A stretch of DNA of 45,622 nt. It comes from Microbacteriaceae bacterium (lineage in GTDB: Bacteria > Actinomycetota > Actinomycetes > Actinomycetales > Microbacteriaceae). Location of the stretch: positions 1 through 45,622 of the forward strand of contig JAODMW010000113.1 in assembly GCA_025464815.1 (NCBI GenBank), read 5' to 3'. A program made the position numbers and the translations under genes. Shown here in pieces: positions 15,252 to 25,304 of the stretch (positions are counted from its first letter, which is position 1; every line of letters begins with the position of its first letter). Under the pieces are notes generated by a model. The model saw only the letters and a program-made list of their open reading frames with translations. It was not told the DNA's origin and made no database searches.

Positions 15252-16346
15252 ATGGCATCTGTCACTTTCGACAAAGCTACCCGCCTCTACCCGGGATCCA
15301 CCGTCCCGGCTGTCGACGCAATCGACCTGCATGTGGAAGACGGCGAGTTCCTCGTACTCGTCGGACCCTCAGGATCCGGAAAGTCAACGGCTCTTCGGAT
15401 GCTGGCCGGCCTCGAAGAGGTCAATGACGGAAACATCCTCATCGGCGATCGCAACGTCACCGACGTTCCGCCGAAGGATCGCGACATCGCCATGGTCTTC
15501 CAGAACTATGCGCTGTACCCCCACATGACGGTCGCTGAGAACATGGGCTTTGCGCTCAAGATCGCTGGCATCAACAAGGACGAGCGCGCCACTCGCGTGC
15601 TCGAAGCCGCCAAGCTGCTCGACCTCGAGCCTTACCTCGCTCGCAAGCCGAAGGCGCTCTCCGGTGGCCAGCGTCAGCGCGTTGCCATGGGCCGCGCGAT
15701 TGTTCGCCAGCCGCAGGTGTTCCTCATGGACGAGCCGCTGTCGAACCTCGATGCCAAGCTGCGCGTTCAGACCCGCACCCAGATCGCGTCGCTCCAGCGC
15801 CGCCTCGGTGTCACGACCGTCTACGTCACGCACGACCAGACAGAGGCCCTGACCATGGGTGACCGCATCGCCGTGTTGAAGGATGGCGTGCTGCAGCAGG
15901 TCGGAACTCCTCGCGACCTGTACGCGAACCCGAAGAACGTCTTCGTAGCCGGCTTCATCGGCTCTCCGGCGATGAACCTCTTCACCGCCGACCTGGTCGA
16001 CGGTGGACTCAAGTTCGGAACCGCCGTTGCCGCGCTCGATCGCGCGTCGCTCGGCGCGACGACCAACACCAAGGTCACCATCGGTGTTCGCCCTGAAGAC
16101 GTGAAGGTCTCGACCTCCGGCGATGGCCTCCAGGTAGCCGTCGACGTCATCGAAGAGCTCGGCGCCGACGGTTACCTCTACGGGCACACCGAGGTCGACG
16201 GAGCCCGCGTGGACATCGTGGCTCGCGTCGATGGACGCGTCCACCCGAACGCCGGCGATACCGTGTACATCACGCCCACCGCTTCGCACATCCACGCGTT
16301 TGACATCGAGTCGGGCGACCGTCTCAGCAAGGCAGTCGTCGACTAG
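15252..16346 (+). CDS. ABC sugar-transporter ATPase, UgpC/MsiK type
   Basis: A 364-residue ATP-binding subunit of the carbohydrate-uptake family that includes MsmK, MsiK and UgpC. Walker A GPSGSGKST (38-46), Q-loop FQNYALYPH, signature LSGGQRQR, Walker B FLMDEPLSNLDA and switch VTHDQ are all intact, followed by a C-terminal TOBE/OB regulatory domain (GVRPEDV, YLYGHTEVDG, HIHAFD). No permease or binding-protein genes are nearby, so it is an orphan ATPase that may energise several sugar transporters, as MsiK does in Streptomyces. Start ATG 15252 lies behind GGTGAAGGAGAAG. A hairpin terminator follows. Confidence 0.94.
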   Translation: MASVTFDKATRLYPGSTVPAVDAIDLHVEDGEFLVLVGPSGSGKSTALRMLAGLEEVNDGNILIGDRNVTDVPPKDRDIAMVFQNYALYPHMTVAENMGFALKIAGINKDERATRVLEAAKLLDLEPYLARKPKALSGGQRQRVAMGRAIVRQPQVFLMDEPLSNLDAKLRVQTRTQIASLQRRLGVTTVYVTHDQTEALTMGDRIAVLKDGVLQQVGTPRDLYANPKNVFVAGFIGSPAMNLFTADLVDGGLKFGTAVAALDRASLGATTNTKVTIGVRPEDVKVSTSGDGLQVAVDVIEELGADGYLYGHTEVDGARVDIVARVDGRVHPNAGDTVYITPTASHIHAFDIESGDRLSKAVVD

Positions 16347-16364
16347 TCGATCATCCTGAATGCG

Positions 16365-16392
16365 GTGCGGGCGACGTTCACGTCGCCCGCAC
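16365..16392 (+). terminator. Terminator hairpin after msiK/ugpC
   Basis: Perfect 12-bp stem (GTGCGGGCGACG with CGTCGCCCGCAC) and a TTCA loop, 18 bp after the ATPase stop. The following sequence is only mildly T-rich. Confidence 0.8.
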
Positions 16393-16432
16393 TGTCGTTA
16401 ACAGGGCGCTACCGCCCGGATAGGCTCGGCTC

Positions 16433-17713
16433 ATGAGCGGTTCACTCAACATCACCTCGGCCACCGTCGACCCGGCGCTGCTCGACCTGCCATGGAACCT
16501 GCCGCTCGACGTCTGGCCCGACAGCGTGATCGCCGCGCTGCCCAAGGGCATCTCCCGCCACCTTGTGCGCTTCGTGCACCTGAGCGGTTACATCATCGCG
16601 ATCAAGGAGACGTCCGCCGAACTCGCCAGACGCGAGTATGAGATGCTCCGCGCTCTGCAGAAACTCGATGTGCCCTGCGTCGATCCCGTCGCGGTCATCA
16701 CGAACCGCACGGATGACGATGGCAACGAGCTCGAATCCGTGCTCGTCACGCGCCACCTCAAGTTCTCGCTCCCCTATCGCGCCCTGTATTCGCAGACGCT
16801 CCGTCCGGACACGGCAACGCGCCTCGTCGACGCTCTCGCGGTGTTGCTCGTGCGCCTGCACATCATCGGCTTCTTCTGGGGTGACGTCTCACTCTCCAAC
16901 ACGCTGTTCCGCCGCGACGCCGGTGCCTTCGCGGCCTATCTCGTCGACGCCGAGACCGGCCAGCTGTACAACGGCCTCTCGAACGGACAGCGCGAGAACG
17001 ACCTGGAGATCGCGCGCGTCAACATCGCCGGCGAACTCCTCGACCTCGCGGCCGGCGGCCGCCTCGACGAAGAAGCCGACCCGGTCGAGGTGAGCAACGG
17101 CATTGTGGCCGCGTATCGCAGTCTCTGGAAGGAACTCACCGGATCCGAGTCCTTCTCCTCATCCGAACGCTGGCGCATCAACGAGCGTGTCGAGCGACTG
17201 AACGAACTCGGGTTCGACATCGAAGAACTGGCCATCAAGACGGATGACACGGGCAGCCAGGTGCGCATCCAACCGAAGGTCGTCGATGCTGGCCACCACC
17301 AGCGGCGGCTGCTGCGGCTCACCGGGCTCGACGCCCAGGAGAATCAGGCCCGTCGCCTGCTCAACGATCTCGACTCCTACACGGCGACCTTCAAGAAGAA
17401 GGATCTCGACGAGGAGATGGTGGCGCACGAGTGGCTCGCGCAGGTCTTCGAACCGGTCATCCGCGCCATCCCGAAGGAGCTGAAGGGCAGACTCGAGCCG
17501 GCCGAAGTCTTCCACCAGCTGCTCGACCATCGCTGGTACCTGTCCCAGAACGAGAATCGCGACGTGCCGCTGGCTGAGGCCGTGAGCTCCTACATCGACA
17601 ACGTGCTGCGCCACCGGCGTGACGAGGCCACCGTCATCGATCCCCCCACCGGCACGATCACCCTGCCGATCCAGATCGTCGCCGACGAGGACGACTGGCG
17701 TTCGAAGGTCTAA
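16433..17713 (+). CDS. DUF4032 protein with kinase-like N-terminal domain
   Basis: A 426-residue cytoplasmic protein of the DUF4032 family. The N-terminal 200 residues look like a lipopolysaccharide-kinase-type protein-kinase fold: IAIKE as the lysine strand (about 56), a helix with REYEML, the catalytic-loop-like WGDVSLSNTLF (about 148-158) and YLVDAETG in the DFG position. The C-terminal half (HHQRRLLRLTGLDAQENQARRLLNDL, WLAQVFEPVI) is the DUF4032 region. Substrate unknown; phosphorylation of a small molecule or protein is possible. It starts with ATG 16433 and converges on rlmB. Confidence 0.88.
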   Translation: MSGSLNITSATVDPALLDLPWNLPLDVWPDSVIAALPKGISRHLVRFVHLSGYIIAIKETSAELARREYEMLRALQKLDVPCVDPVAVITNRTDDDGNELESVLVTRHLKFSLPYRALYSQTLRPDTATRLVDALAVLLVRLHIIGFFWGDVSLSNTLFRRDAGAFAAYLVDAETGQLYNGLSNGQRENDLEIARVNIAGELLDLAAGGRLDEEADPVEVSNGIVAAYRSLWKELTGSESFSSSERWRINERVERLNELGFDIEELAIKTDDTGSQVRIQPKVVDAGHHQRRLLRLTGLDAQENQARRLLNDLDSYTATFKKKDLDEEMVAHEWLAQVFEPVIRAIPKELKGRLEPAEVFHQLLDHRWYLSQNENRDVPLAEAVSSYIDNVLRHRRDEATVIDPPTGTITLPIQIVADEDDWRSKV

Positions 17714-17776
17714 CTCGAACGTGCCCACCCCACGGATGATGCGTCCCCGCGGCCTGTGCAGGGGCGGTCCGACCGG

Positions 17777-18787
17777 CTACTTGCGGGCGCGCTGCTTCGC
17801 GATCTCGTAGAGGGTGACGCTCGCGGCGATGCCGGCGTTGAGCGACTCCGTCGCGGCGGAGATCGGGATGGAGACGATCGCGTCGCAGGTCTCCGTAACG
17901 AGACGGGACAGCCCTTTGCCCTCGCTGCCGACGACGACGACAAGTGGTTCCTTCGCCCAGGAGAGATCGGGGAGCTGAGTGTCCCCTCCGCCGTCCAGGC
18001 CGAGCACGAACACGCCGCGCTCCTTGAAAGCCTTGAGGGTCTGGGTGAGGTTTCCCGCCATCGCGACGGGGGTGCGAGCCGCGGCTCCCGCGGAAGTCTT
18101 CCAGGCTGCGGCGGTGAGGCCGACCGATCGACGCTGCGGCACGATGACGCCCTGGCCACCGAATGCGGCCACCGAGCGGATGATCGCACCCAGGTTTCGC
18201 GGATCGGTCACGCCATCCAGCGCCACCAGCAGCGGCACCTGCCCGCGCGAGATGATCTTCTCGAGCAGGTCGGTCGGGTGCGCGTAGTCATACGGGGGCA
18301 CCTTGAGGGCGAGGCCCTGGTGCACGGAGTCGAACCCGGCCAGACGGTCGAGCTCCGGACGCATCACCTCGAGGATGGGCAGGCCACGCTTCGTCGCGAG
18401 CTGCATGACCTCCTTGACCCGGTCGTCGTACTCGATACGTGTCGCGATGTAGAGCGCTGTCACCGGGATCTTCGCGCGGAGCGCCTCGAGCACGGAGTTG
18501 CGGCCGGTCACCACCTCGAACTCGTCGGTCTGCTTGGGCTTGCTCGTGCGCTGCTGCGGACGCTGCGGCGCGCCTGAGCTCGACGGCTTCTTCCCCCCTG
18601 CGGCGGCGAACCGTTCTGAGGCCGCCTTGCGCTTACCCGCGGGGTGATACGGACGATCCTCGGCCTTGGGCGTCGGCTTCTTCCCCTCGAGCGCCTGGCG
18701 CCCCTGGCCGCCAGAGCCGACCTGCGGTCCCTTGCGTGCCTTGCGAACGGCGCCGGCACGCGGCTTGTTCGCTCCACTGCTCTTCAT
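17777..18787 (-). CDS. rlmB: 23S rRNA 2'-O-ribose methyltransferase RlmB (TrmH/SpoU family)
   Basis: A 336-residue SPOUT methyltransferase that methylates a 23S rRNA guanosine ribose in the family's best-known member. A basic, low-complexity N-terminal extension (1-85) precedes the substrate-binding domain ([14 protein letters not shown]) and the knotted catalytic domain with motif 1 [11 protein letters not shown], motif 2 [12 protein letters not shown] and motif 3 [19 protein letters not shown]. The ATG overlaps the cysS stop by one base (TAATG). It is the last gene of the carD-ispDF-cysS-rlmB operon. The exact target nucleotide is not shown by sequence. Confidence 0.93.
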   Translation of the reverse strand: MKSSGANKPRAGAVRKARKGPQVGSGGQGRQALEGKKPTPKAEDRPYHPAGKRKAASERFAAAGGKKPSSSGAPQRPQQRTSKPKQTDEFEVVTGRNSVLEALRAKIPVTALYIATRIEYDDRVKEVMQLATKRGLPILEVMRPELDRLAGFDSVHQGLALKVPPYDYAHPTDLLEKIISRGQVPLLVALDGVTDPRNLGAIIRSVAAFGGQGVIVPQRRSVGLTAAAWKTSAGAAARTPVAMAGNLTQTLKAFKERGVFVLGLDGGGDTQLPDLSWAKEPLVVVVGSEGKGLSRLVTETCDAIVSIPISAATESLNAGIAASVTLYEIAKQRARK

Positions 18788-20202
18788 TAGTCAAGACTCC
18801 AATGCGACCCCGTCGGGGTGTCTTCGATCTGGATGCCCGCGGCAGACAGTTCGTCGCGGATGCGATCGGCCGACGCGAAATCACGCGCCCGGCGGGCCGT
18901 GTCCCTGTCCTCGAGAAGTTTCTCCACGAGAGTGGCGAGCGCTGCGCTCGCCGGTTCATTCACGGCAGTCTGCCACTCTACGGCCATCGGGTTGATTCCG
19001 AGAACCTCCGTCATCGCGAGAACCCGCGCCCGGATCTCCGCGACCCCGCCGAGGTCCTCCGCATCGAGGGCCGCGTTGCCCGCGCGAACCTGGTCGTGCA
19101 GCACGCCAAGGGCCTGCGGAATCGCGAGGTCGTCATCCATCGCTTCGGCGAACTCGTCCGGCACGACCTCCACACCGGTTCCCGCGAAACGGGTGTCGGA
19201 GAGTCGCCGCCGCGCACGATCGAGAAACACCTGGATGCGGTCGAGAGCGGCCTCCGCCTCGACCAGTGCACCATCGTGGTAGTCGATCGTCGAGCGGTAG
19301 TGTGCGGCGCCGAGATAGTAGCGAACGACGAGAGGATGCGCCTGGTCGAGGAACTCGGCGGCGAAGATCGAGTTGCCGAGCGACTTCGACATCTTCTGGC
19401 CATCGACGTTGACGAGTCCGTTGTGCACCCAGTGGTTCACGAACGCGTGACCCGCGGCGGTCGACTGCGCTAGCTCGTTCTCATGATGTGGAAAACGCAG
19501 GTCGAGGCCGCCGCCGTGGATGTCGAACTGCGTTCCGAGATATTGCGATGACATGGCCGAGCACTCGATGTGCCAGCCCGGACGGCCGTCGCCCCAGGGG
19601 GAGGGGAAGGATGCCGATGCCGGCTCTTCGGGTTTGTGGCCCTTCCAGAGCGCGAAGTCGCGAATATCCCGCTTCCCTCTCGACTGCGTATCCGCGGATG
19701 CCGCCATGTCGTCTGGCTTCTGGTTGGTGAGTTCGCCGTAGCTCGGCCATGAGGCGACGTCGAAGTAGACGTCGCCCGAGGCGTCGTCGGCGACGTAGGC
19801 GTGGCCGCGCTCGATGAGCTGCGCGATGAGAACCTGCATCTGCGGAATGCTCGCCGTCGCCCGAGGTTCGTAGGTCGGCGGCAGGATGCCCAGCTGCGTG
19901 TATCCGCGCGTGAACTCGAGTTCGTACCGGTAGGCCAGCGCCCACCACTCCTCGGTGGTGCCTGCGGCATTGGCGAGGATCTTGTCGTCGATGTCCGTGA
20001 CGTTACGCACCAGGGTGACGTTGTAGCCGCGGTACGACAGCCAGCGTCGCCACTGGTCGTAGACGAGCGCGGAGCGCAGGTGCCCGATGTGCGGTGAGGA
20101 CTGCACGGTCGGTCCACAGACGTAGATGCCGACTTCTCCGTCGATGAGCGGGACCAGGTCGACCAGGGCAGCGGTCCTGGAGTCGTAGAGGCGCACAGTC
20201 AC
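18787..20202 (-). CDS. cysS: Cysteinyl-tRNA synthetase
   Basis: A 471-residue class I aminoacyl-tRNA synthetase that charges tRNA-Cys. Signatures are YVCGPTV with zinc ligand C29, the HIGH motif at 38-41 (PHIGHLRSA), zinc ligands in HIECSAMS and HHENE, and KMSKS near 270 ([10 protein letters not shown]). The C-terminal helical anticodon domain ends in [19 protein letters not shown]. The GTG start at 20202 has no strong ribosome site, and translation may be coupled to ispDF, whose stop is 10 bp upstream. The family is related to MshC, but length and motifs are those of CysS. Confidence 0.96.
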   Translation of the reverse strand: MTVRLYDSRTAALVDLVPLIDGEVGIYVCGPTVQSSPHIGHLRSALVYDQWRRWLSYRGYNVTLVRNVTDIDDKILANAAGTTEEWWALAYRYELEFTRGYTQLGILPPTYEPRATASIPQMQVLIAQLIERGHAYVADDASGDVYFDVASWPSYGELTNQKPDDMAASADTQSRGKRDIRDFALWKGHKPEEPASASFPSPWGDGRPGWHIECSAMSSQYLGTQFDIHGGGLDLRFPHHENELAQSTAAGHAFVNHWVHNGLVNVDGQKMSKSLGNSIFAAEFLDQAHPLVVRYYLGAAHYRSTIDYHDGALVEAEAALDRIQVFLDRARRRLSDTRFAGTGVEVVPDEFAEAMDDDLAIPQALGVLHDQVRAGNAALDAEDLGGVAEIRARVLAMTEVLGINPMAVEWQTAVNEPASAALATLVEKLLEDRDTARRARDFASADRIRDELSAAGIQIEDTPTGSHWSLD

Positions 20203-20212
20203 AGGGGACAGC

Positions 20213-21391
20213 TTAACGACTGCGTTGCAGCAGGGCCGTTGCCATTACGGCGACGCCTTCGCCTGTGCCGGTGAAGCCGAGACCGTCCGATGTCGTCGCA
20301 GCGATGCTCACCGGAGCGCCGATGAGCGCGCCGAGGTAACTCTCGATCTCCGTGCGTCGTGCCGCCAGCTTGGGGTGGTTGGCCACGATCTGCACCGCGA
20401 CGTTGCCTACCGAGTAGCCGGCCCCGGTCACCAGTTTCACCGTCTCGGCGAGAAACACATCGCCATGAGCGCCGACGAAACGCTTCTCCGAAGTTCCGAA
20501 ACGGCCGCCGATGTCGCCGAGACCCGCGGCGGAGAGGAGCGCGTCGCAGATCGCGTGGCTCACGGCGTCGCCGTCGCTGTGTCCGGCGAGACCGGCTTCA
20601 TCCGGCCAGTAGAGGCCGCCCAGCCAGAGCGGACGCGCATCGTCGTAGGCGTGCACATCGATTCCGATGCCGGTGCGGATGCCGCTGCCACCACCCGCGA
20701 TAGATTCCGCCCGCCGCAGATCCCAGGCTGTGGTGATCTTGAAGGCCTGCGGATCGCCGGCGACGACCGACACCGGATGCCCGGCAGCCGCGAAGAGGGC
20801 GGCGTCATCGGTGAAGTCCTCGGTTGCCTCCGCGTAGGCGGCATCGAGCTCACGCCGCGGGAAGCCCTGCGGTGTCTGCACCGCCACGAGTTCTGAGCGA
20901 TCGATCGTCGCGACGGCGAGGCCGGCATCCGTCTTCTTGATCGTGTCGGTCACCGGCAACCCGGGGATCACCCCCGCCGCCGTATCGAGCACCGCGGCGA
21001 CCACCGCCTCGAAGAGCGCGGGGGGCGCGAATGCCCGGGCGGCGTCGTGCACGAGCACCACCTCGATCGTCGGGTCGAGCGCCGCAAGACCGGCCGCCAC
21101 CGATCCCTGTCGCGTCTCCGCTCCACTGACGACGATGATGCTGTCGATCGCCGCACCCGCCACCCCCCGAGAGATGCGGCGGGCGTCATCGAGACGAGCG
21201 GCCGGCGCGACGACCACGACCTGAACGGCAAAACCCATGCCGAAGATCGAATCGAGGGCATGCTCGAGAATCGTCCTGCCCGATACCGCGACGAAGGCCT
21301 TCGGCTCGGACTTGCCCAGCCTGCTGCCACTTCCGGCAGCAACAACGATGACCGCTACGGTCGGAACGTCGCTGCCGCCGCTAGGAGGCAA
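20213..21391 (-). CDS. ispDF: Bifunctional IspDF (MEP pathway fusion)
   Basis: Two consecutive enzymes of the non-mevalonate isoprenoid pathway in one chain of about 392 residues. Residues 10-225 are IspD, 2-C-methyl-D-erythritol 4-phosphate cytidylyltransferase ([34 protein letters not shown]). Residues 233-392 are IspF, the cyclodiphosphate synthase ([43 protein letters not shown]). No ATG or GTG precedes the IspD core; I chose TTG 21391, behind GAGG and overlapping the carD stop by 11 bp. TTG 21442 is an alternative. Mycobacteria carry the two genes separately in the same order. Confidence 0.94.
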   Translation of the reverse strand: MPPSGGSDVPTVAVIVVAAGSGSRLGKSEPKAFVAVSGRTILEHALDSIFGMGFAVQVVVVAPAARLDDARRISRGVAGAAIDSIIVVSGAETRQGSVAAGLAALDPTIEVVLVHDAARAFAPPALFEAVVAAVLDTAAGVIPGLPVTDTIKKTDAGLAVATIDRSELVAVQTPQGFPRRELDAAYAEATEDFTDDAALFAAAGHPVSVVAGDPQAFKITTAWDLRRAESIAGGGSGIRTGIGIDVHAYDDARPLWLGGLYWPDEAGLAGHSDGDAVSHAICDALLSAAGLGDIGGRFGTSEKRFVGAHGDVFLAETVKLVTGAGYSVGNVAVQIVANHPKLAARRTEIESYLGALIGAPVSIAATTSDGLGFTGTGEGVAVMATALLQRSR

Positions 21392-21863
21392 GAACCTCGT
21401 CGAGAACGGTCGATGCCTTCTCTTCGTCGGTCTTCTCGGCAAGGGCGAGTTCTGAGATCAGGATCTGGCGTGCCTTGGCGAGCATGCGCTTCTCACCGGC
21501 CGAAAGGCCGCGGTCCTGATCGCGGCGCCACAGGTCGCGAACGACCTCCGACACCTTGATGACGTCACCGGATGCGAGCTTCTCGAGGTTCGCCTTGTAC
21601 CGGCGCGACCAGTTGGTCGGCTCCTCCGTGAATGGGGCACGAAGCACGTCGAAGACCCTGTCGAGACCGTCCTGGCCGATGACATCGCGCACGCCGACGA
21701 GATCGACGTTGTCGGCCGGAACCTCGATCACCAGATCACCCTGAGTCACGTTCAGCTTGAGGTAGAGCTTCTCTTCGCCTTTGATGATTCGCGTCTTCAC
21801 CTCGACGATGGTTGCTGCACCATGGTGGGGATAAACGACAGTTTCGCCTACTTCGAAAAGCAT
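21381..21863 (-). CDS. carD: CarD family transcriptional regulator
   Basis: A 160-residue RNA-polymerase-binding protein that stabilises open promoter complexes, notably at rRNA promoters. The N-terminal Tudor-like RNAP interaction domain starts at [19 protein letters not shown], and the helical C-terminal DNA-contacting domain includes [17 protein letters not shown] and [22 protein letters not shown] with the expected tryptophan. The ATG is at 21863 with GGAG upstream. First gene of the operon with ispDF, cysS and rlmB, the mycobacterial order. Confidence 0.96.
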   Translation of the reverse strand: MLFEVGETVVYPHHGAATIVEVKTRIIKGEEKLYLKLNVTQGDLVIEVPADNVDLVGVRDVIGQDGLDRVFDVLRAPFTEEPTNWSRRYKANLEKLASGDVIKVSEVVRDLWRRDQDRGLSAGEKRMLAKARQILISELALAEKTDEEKASTVLDEVLAS

Positions 21864-22022
21864 GGACTGACTCCGTTCCGTGGCCGCTAGTTTACCACAG
21901 GGGTCTCCCAGCCAACGGGGTCGCCCTGCCCGGACGCCCGCCGTCGGTAGGCTAAACTCCAAGCAGGTTTCCGTGGGCCACAGCCGCGATACGAAGCCGT
22001 TTTCTTTGTTCTGGAGGGTCCT

Positions 22023-22571
22023 GTGAGAGCACGCATCGCTGCATCCGTTGTCCTTGCGGCGGTGCTGTTGCTGTCGACGACCGCGTGTACATTCTTCGCG
22101 ACGCAGGCGACGCTCAAGCACTACGACCCCAGCGACGGCGTTGGTGCAACGATTGGCGATATCAACGTGCGCAACGCCCTGCTGCTGACCAAGGACGGCC
22201 AGGAAGCGAGCTTCCTCGTCAACCTCATCAACGACGGTCAGAATGCCGAAAGCGTGTTGATCCAGTACCAAGGCACCGATTCCCACGGCACGCGCGGCAA
22301 GATCGACGTCAAGGTGAGCCTCGACGCCGGAGAAGTGAAGACCTTCGGTTCCAAGGACACCCGCCAGCTCATCTTCAACGGCATCGGCACCGAGCCGGGC
22401 GCCCTGTTCCCCGTCTGGATCCAGTACGGCCAGGAGCCGGGGAAGCAGTTGCTCGTGCCCGTGCTCGACGGCAGCCTGGCCGAGTACGCCAACCTGCTGC
22501 CGACGCCGACGCCCACGCCGACCGTCACAGTCACGCCCACGCCGACGCCATCACCCTCAGCCAGCCAGTAG
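22023..22571 (+). CDS. Lipoprotein in the lpqE position
   Basis: A 182-residue exported lipoprotein: signal peptide 1-21 with STTAC lipobox (C22), a compact beta-rich domain ([38 protein letters not shown]) and a C-terminal tail of alternating P and T/V/S (from about 160). It is divergent from carD, the position of lpqE in mycobacteria, and the domain resembles that protein in size and layout. Function unknown. GTG 22023 is supported by a GGAGGG site four bases upstream. It converges on regX3. Confidence 0.82.
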   Translation: MRARIAASVVLAAVLLLSTTACTFFATQATLKHYDPSDGVGATIGDINVRNALLLTKDGQEASFLVNLINDGQNAESVLIQYQGTDSHGTRGKIDVKVSLDAGEVKTFGSKDTRQLIFNGIGTEPGALFPVWIQYGQEPGKQLLVPVLDGSLAEYANLLPTPTPTPTVTVTPTPTPSPSASQ

Positions 22572-22589
22572 AACCAGTGCGGCCGAAGC

Positions 22590-23270
22590 TCAGGCTTCGA
22601 AACGATATCCGAGCCCGCGCACGGTGACCAGCATCGTCGGGTCTGACGGAGCCTTCTCGATCTTCGAGCGGATGCGCTTGATGTGCACGTCGAGCGTCTT
22701 GGTGTCGCCGAAATAGTCGGCGCCCCACACCCGATCGATGAGTTGTCCCCGCGTGAGCACCCGACCCGAATTGCGCAACAACACCTCGAGCAATTCGAAT
22801 TCCTTGAGCGGCATGGCCGTCTCGGTACCGCGCACCGCGACGGTGTGGCGCTCGACGTCCATACGCACGTCGCCCGCCTCCAACACGGCCAGGTCGTCGT
22901 TGTCGTCGTCGACCCGGCGGCGCATGACGGCGCGGATGCGGGCGAGCAGTTCCCGAGTGGAATAGGGCTTGGTCACGTAGTCGTCCGCGCCCAGTTCGAG
23001 GCCGACCACGACATCCACTTCGCTGTCCTTGGCGGTAAGCATGATGATCGGCACCTGCGAGCGGCTGCGGATTTCACGGCAGACCTCGGTGCCGGGGATG
23101 CCGGGAAGCATCAGGTCGAGCAGCACGAGGTCGGACCCGTTGCGATCGAACTCGACGAGCGCGGCCGGGCCGTCGGCCGCGATGGTCGTCTCATACCCCT
23201 CCCGCCCGAGCAGAAAGGCGAGGGGCTCGCTGAGCGATGATTCGTCTTCGACGATCAGGATGCGGGTCAC
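22590..23270 (-). CDS. regX3: Response regulator RegX3 (phosphate response)
   Basis: A 226-residue OmpR/PhoB-type regulator. Receiver residues are E8/D9, phosphoacceptor D52 (LLDLMLPG), T in MLTAKDSE and K in VTKPYS. The C-terminal winged helix is complete (MPLKEFELLEVLLRNSGRVLTRGQLIDRVWG, DVHIKRIRSKIE, TVRGLGYRF). It is cotranscribed with senX3, 32 bp upstream, and next to phoU, which identifies it as the phosphate-starvation regulator. It probably binds the PHO-like repeats found here before phoU, ppk1 and pstS. GTG start at 23270. Confidence 0.93.
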   Translation of the reverse strand: MTRILIVEDESSLSEPLAFLLGREGYETTIAADGPAALVEFDRNGSDLVLLDLMLPGIPGTEVCREIRSRSQVPIIMLTAKDSEVDVVVGLELGADDYVTKPYSTRELLARIRAVMRRRVDDDNDDLAVLEAGDVRMDVERHTVAVRGTETAMPLKEFELLEVLLRNSGRVLTRGQLIDRVWGADYFGDTKTLDVHIKRIRSKIEKAPSDPTMLVTVRGLGYRFEA

Positions 23271-23302
23271 GGTGTGGCCTCCGTCTGGGTTTTCATGAAC
23301 AC

Positions 23303-24454
23303 CTAGGCTTCCTTCAGTGATGCCTGGGCGGCCTGGGAGGCCTCCGGCAGGCGGATGGTGAACGTCGATCCGTTGCCCGGCTGGGACCAGACCCGGATGT
23401 CGCCGCCGTGGTTCTGCACCACGTGCTTCACAATGCTGAGACCGAGGCCGGAACCGCCGGTGTGGCGCGACCGGGCCGGGTCGATGCGGAAGAACCGCTC
23501 GAAGACCCGATCGCGTTCGTCTTCGGGGATGCCGATCCCCTGGTCCGTCACGGCGATCTCGACGATGCCGTCGGCGTTGCTCACGCCGACGCCGACCCTC
23601 GAGCCCTTTGGCGAATACTGGATGGCGTTGGCGATGAGGTTGTGGAGCGCGACCGCGAGCAGCGGCTCGTCACCGTAGACCTCGGCCCCGGCGTCGCCGC
23701 CGCTGGCGATCTCGACACGATTCGAGTCCGCCGCCACGCGGTTCTGGTCGATGGCCATGGCGACCACGTGGTCGATGTCGACGACTTCCGGCTTGGTCAG
23801 GGCATCCGCGGCCTGCAGCCGGGAGAGCTCGATGATCTCCTGCGTGATGCGGGCGAGGCGCTCGGCCTCCTTCGTGAGGCGCTTGGCGAACCGGCGCACC
23901 TGGTCGGGTTCGTCGGATGCCGCTTGCAGTGCCTCGGCGAGCAGGCCGACGGCGCCGATCGGAGTCTTGAGTTCGTGGCTGATGTTGGCCACGAAGTCCC
24001 GTCGTACATCATCGAGACGATACGACTCCGTGCGGTCCTCCGCGAGAAGCAGGATGTACCGCACGCCGAGCGGCGCCACCCGAACGAAGAGATAGATGTT
24101 GGCATCGCCGAAGGGTCCGCGTGCGAGTTCGAGCTCCTGGGTGACCGGTTCGCCGCTTCGTCGAACCCGGTCGACCAGGGCGACGAGCTCCGGATGCACG
24201 AGCGCCTGGTTCCAGACGAGACCGAAGGCCATCGCACCCGGGCTCGCCTTCACGACGTTGTTCGACGGGTCGAGCACGACTCCGGCAGATTCGAGTGCTT
24301 CGATCACCTGGTCGATGCCGTCCGGAACTGCCGTGCTCACGACATCCGCAGCGCGCTTGCCCCGGCGGGCGGAAACCACGAGGACACCGACGATGGCGGC
24401 GCCGGTGAGAACACCGAAGACCAGCGACAGCGGCACCAGCCAGGTGGAGTCCAT
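23303..24454 (-). CDS. senX3: Sensor histidine kinase SenX3
   Basis: A 383-residue membrane sensor kinase, partner of RegX3. One clear N-terminal membrane helix (about 7-29) is followed by a PAS-like region (50-145), the dimerisation H-box with H160 in ANISHELKTPIGAVG, and the ATPase domain with N box LHNLIANAIQYSP, G1 DQGIGIPEDE and G2 GGSGLGLSIVKH. It is thought to sense phosphate through the Pst system and PhoU rather than directly. The ATG at 24454 faces phoU across 163 bp. Confidence 0.94.
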   Translation of the reverse strand: MDSTWLVPLSLVFGVLTGAAIVGVLVVSARRGKRAADVVSTAVPDGIDQVIEALESAGVVLDPSNNVVKASPGAMAFGLVWNQALVHPELVALVDRVRRSGEPVTQELELARGPFGDANIYLFVRVAPLGVRYILLLAEDRTESYRLDDVRRDFVANISHELKTPIGAVGLLAEALQAASDEPDQVRRFAKRLTKEAERLARITQEIIELSRLQAADALTKPEVVDIDHVVAMAIDQNRVAADSNRVEIASGGDAGAEVYGDEPLLAVALHNLIANAIQYSPKGSRVGVGVSNADGIVEIAVTDQGIGIPEDERDRVFERFFRIDPARSRHTGGSGLGLSIVKHVVQNHGGDIRVWSQPGNGSTFTIRLPEASQAAQASLKEA

Positions 24455-24526
24455 AGCGACTAGATTAGTTACATATCAGGGCTTGCCCGGTCTGTGGTGG
24501 CTGCCTCAGGCGGTACTTTGGGAGTT

Positions 24527-24555
24527 GTTCAGGTCCCCATCACTCGCCGTTAACC
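24527..24555 (+). promoter_or_regulatory. PHO-box-like repeats upstream of phoU
   Basis: Three 7-base units in 11-bp phase: GTTCAGG, a weaker CATCACT and GTTAACC. This matches the direct-repeat layout of actinobacterial PHO boxes (GTTCACC-type units every 11 bp). It lies in the senX3-phoU divergent region, 62 bp before phoU. Confidence 0.6.
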
Positions 24556-24617
24556 TGCGCGGGGCAGTGTGACCTCAACTGTGCGGGTACTACTGCCCGC
24601 AGCGAAAGGGACGTGAA

Positions 24618-25271
24618 ATGCGCGAGGTATTCCAACAGGAACTGGCGGAAGTACAGGAGCGCCTCGTCGAGATTTCCGGCCTTGTCGCGGTGGCGATCGA
24701 GAATGCGACCACGGCCTTCAACGAGTCGAACGTGTCGCTCGCCGAGACGGTGATCGACGATGACACGAAGATCGACGAGGCGGCGATCGCCCTCGACGAG
24801 CTTGCCATCAACATCCTCGCCCGCCAGCAGCCCGTCGCTCGCGATCTCCGCATCGTCGTGAGCGCCCTCCGCATCAGCGCATCGCTTGAGCGCATGGGCG
24901 ACATGGCAGAGCACATCGCCCAACTCGCCCGCTACCGCTTCCCCGACAAGGTCGTTCCGAAGTCGCTGCGCGGAACCTTCTCCGAGCTCGGCCGTCTCGA
25001 CGTGCAGATCGCGAAGAAGCTGACCGAGCTGCTGCGCACCGAAGACGTCCGTCTCGCAGAAGAGATCCGCAACGACGACGATCAGATCGACGCACTGCAC
25101 CTCAGCGTCTTCGACAAGGTTCTCGGCGAGACCTGGAAGGGCGCGGCCGTCGATACGGTCGACTCGACCCTCGCATCGCGCTACCACGAGCGTTTCGCGG
25201 ACCACGCGGTGTCCATCGCCAAGAAGGTCCAGTACCTCGCTACGGGCGATTGGGTGGCCGTCGACGCCTAA
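24618..25271 (+). CDS. phoU: Phosphate signalling protein PhoU
   Basis: A 217-residue cytoplasmic protein of two PhoU three-helix bundles. Each bundle carries an acidic metal-site stretch: VIDDDTKIDEAAI in the first, with ARDLRIVVSALRISASLERMGDMAEHIA, and IRNDDDQIDALH in the second, with RYHERFADHAVSIAKKV. PhoU links PstSCAB activity to the sensor kinase and dampens phosphate uptake. ATG 24618 has GAAAGGGACG upstream. It is divergent from senX3 and separate from the pst operon 10 kb away. Confidence 0.96.
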   Translation: MREVFQQELAEVQERLVEISGLVAVAIENATTAFNESNVSLAETVIDDDTKIDEAAIALDELAINILARQQPVARDLRIVVSALRISASLERMGDMAEHIAQLARYRFPDKVVPKSLRGTFSELGRLDVQIAKKLTELLRTEDVRLAEEIRNDDDQIDALHLSVFDKVLGETWKGAAVDTVDSTLASRYHERFADHAVSIAKKVQYLATGDWVAVDA

Positions 25272-25304
25272 CGGGCGCTGAGGTGCTGGCTCCGGGGACG
25301 GGAG

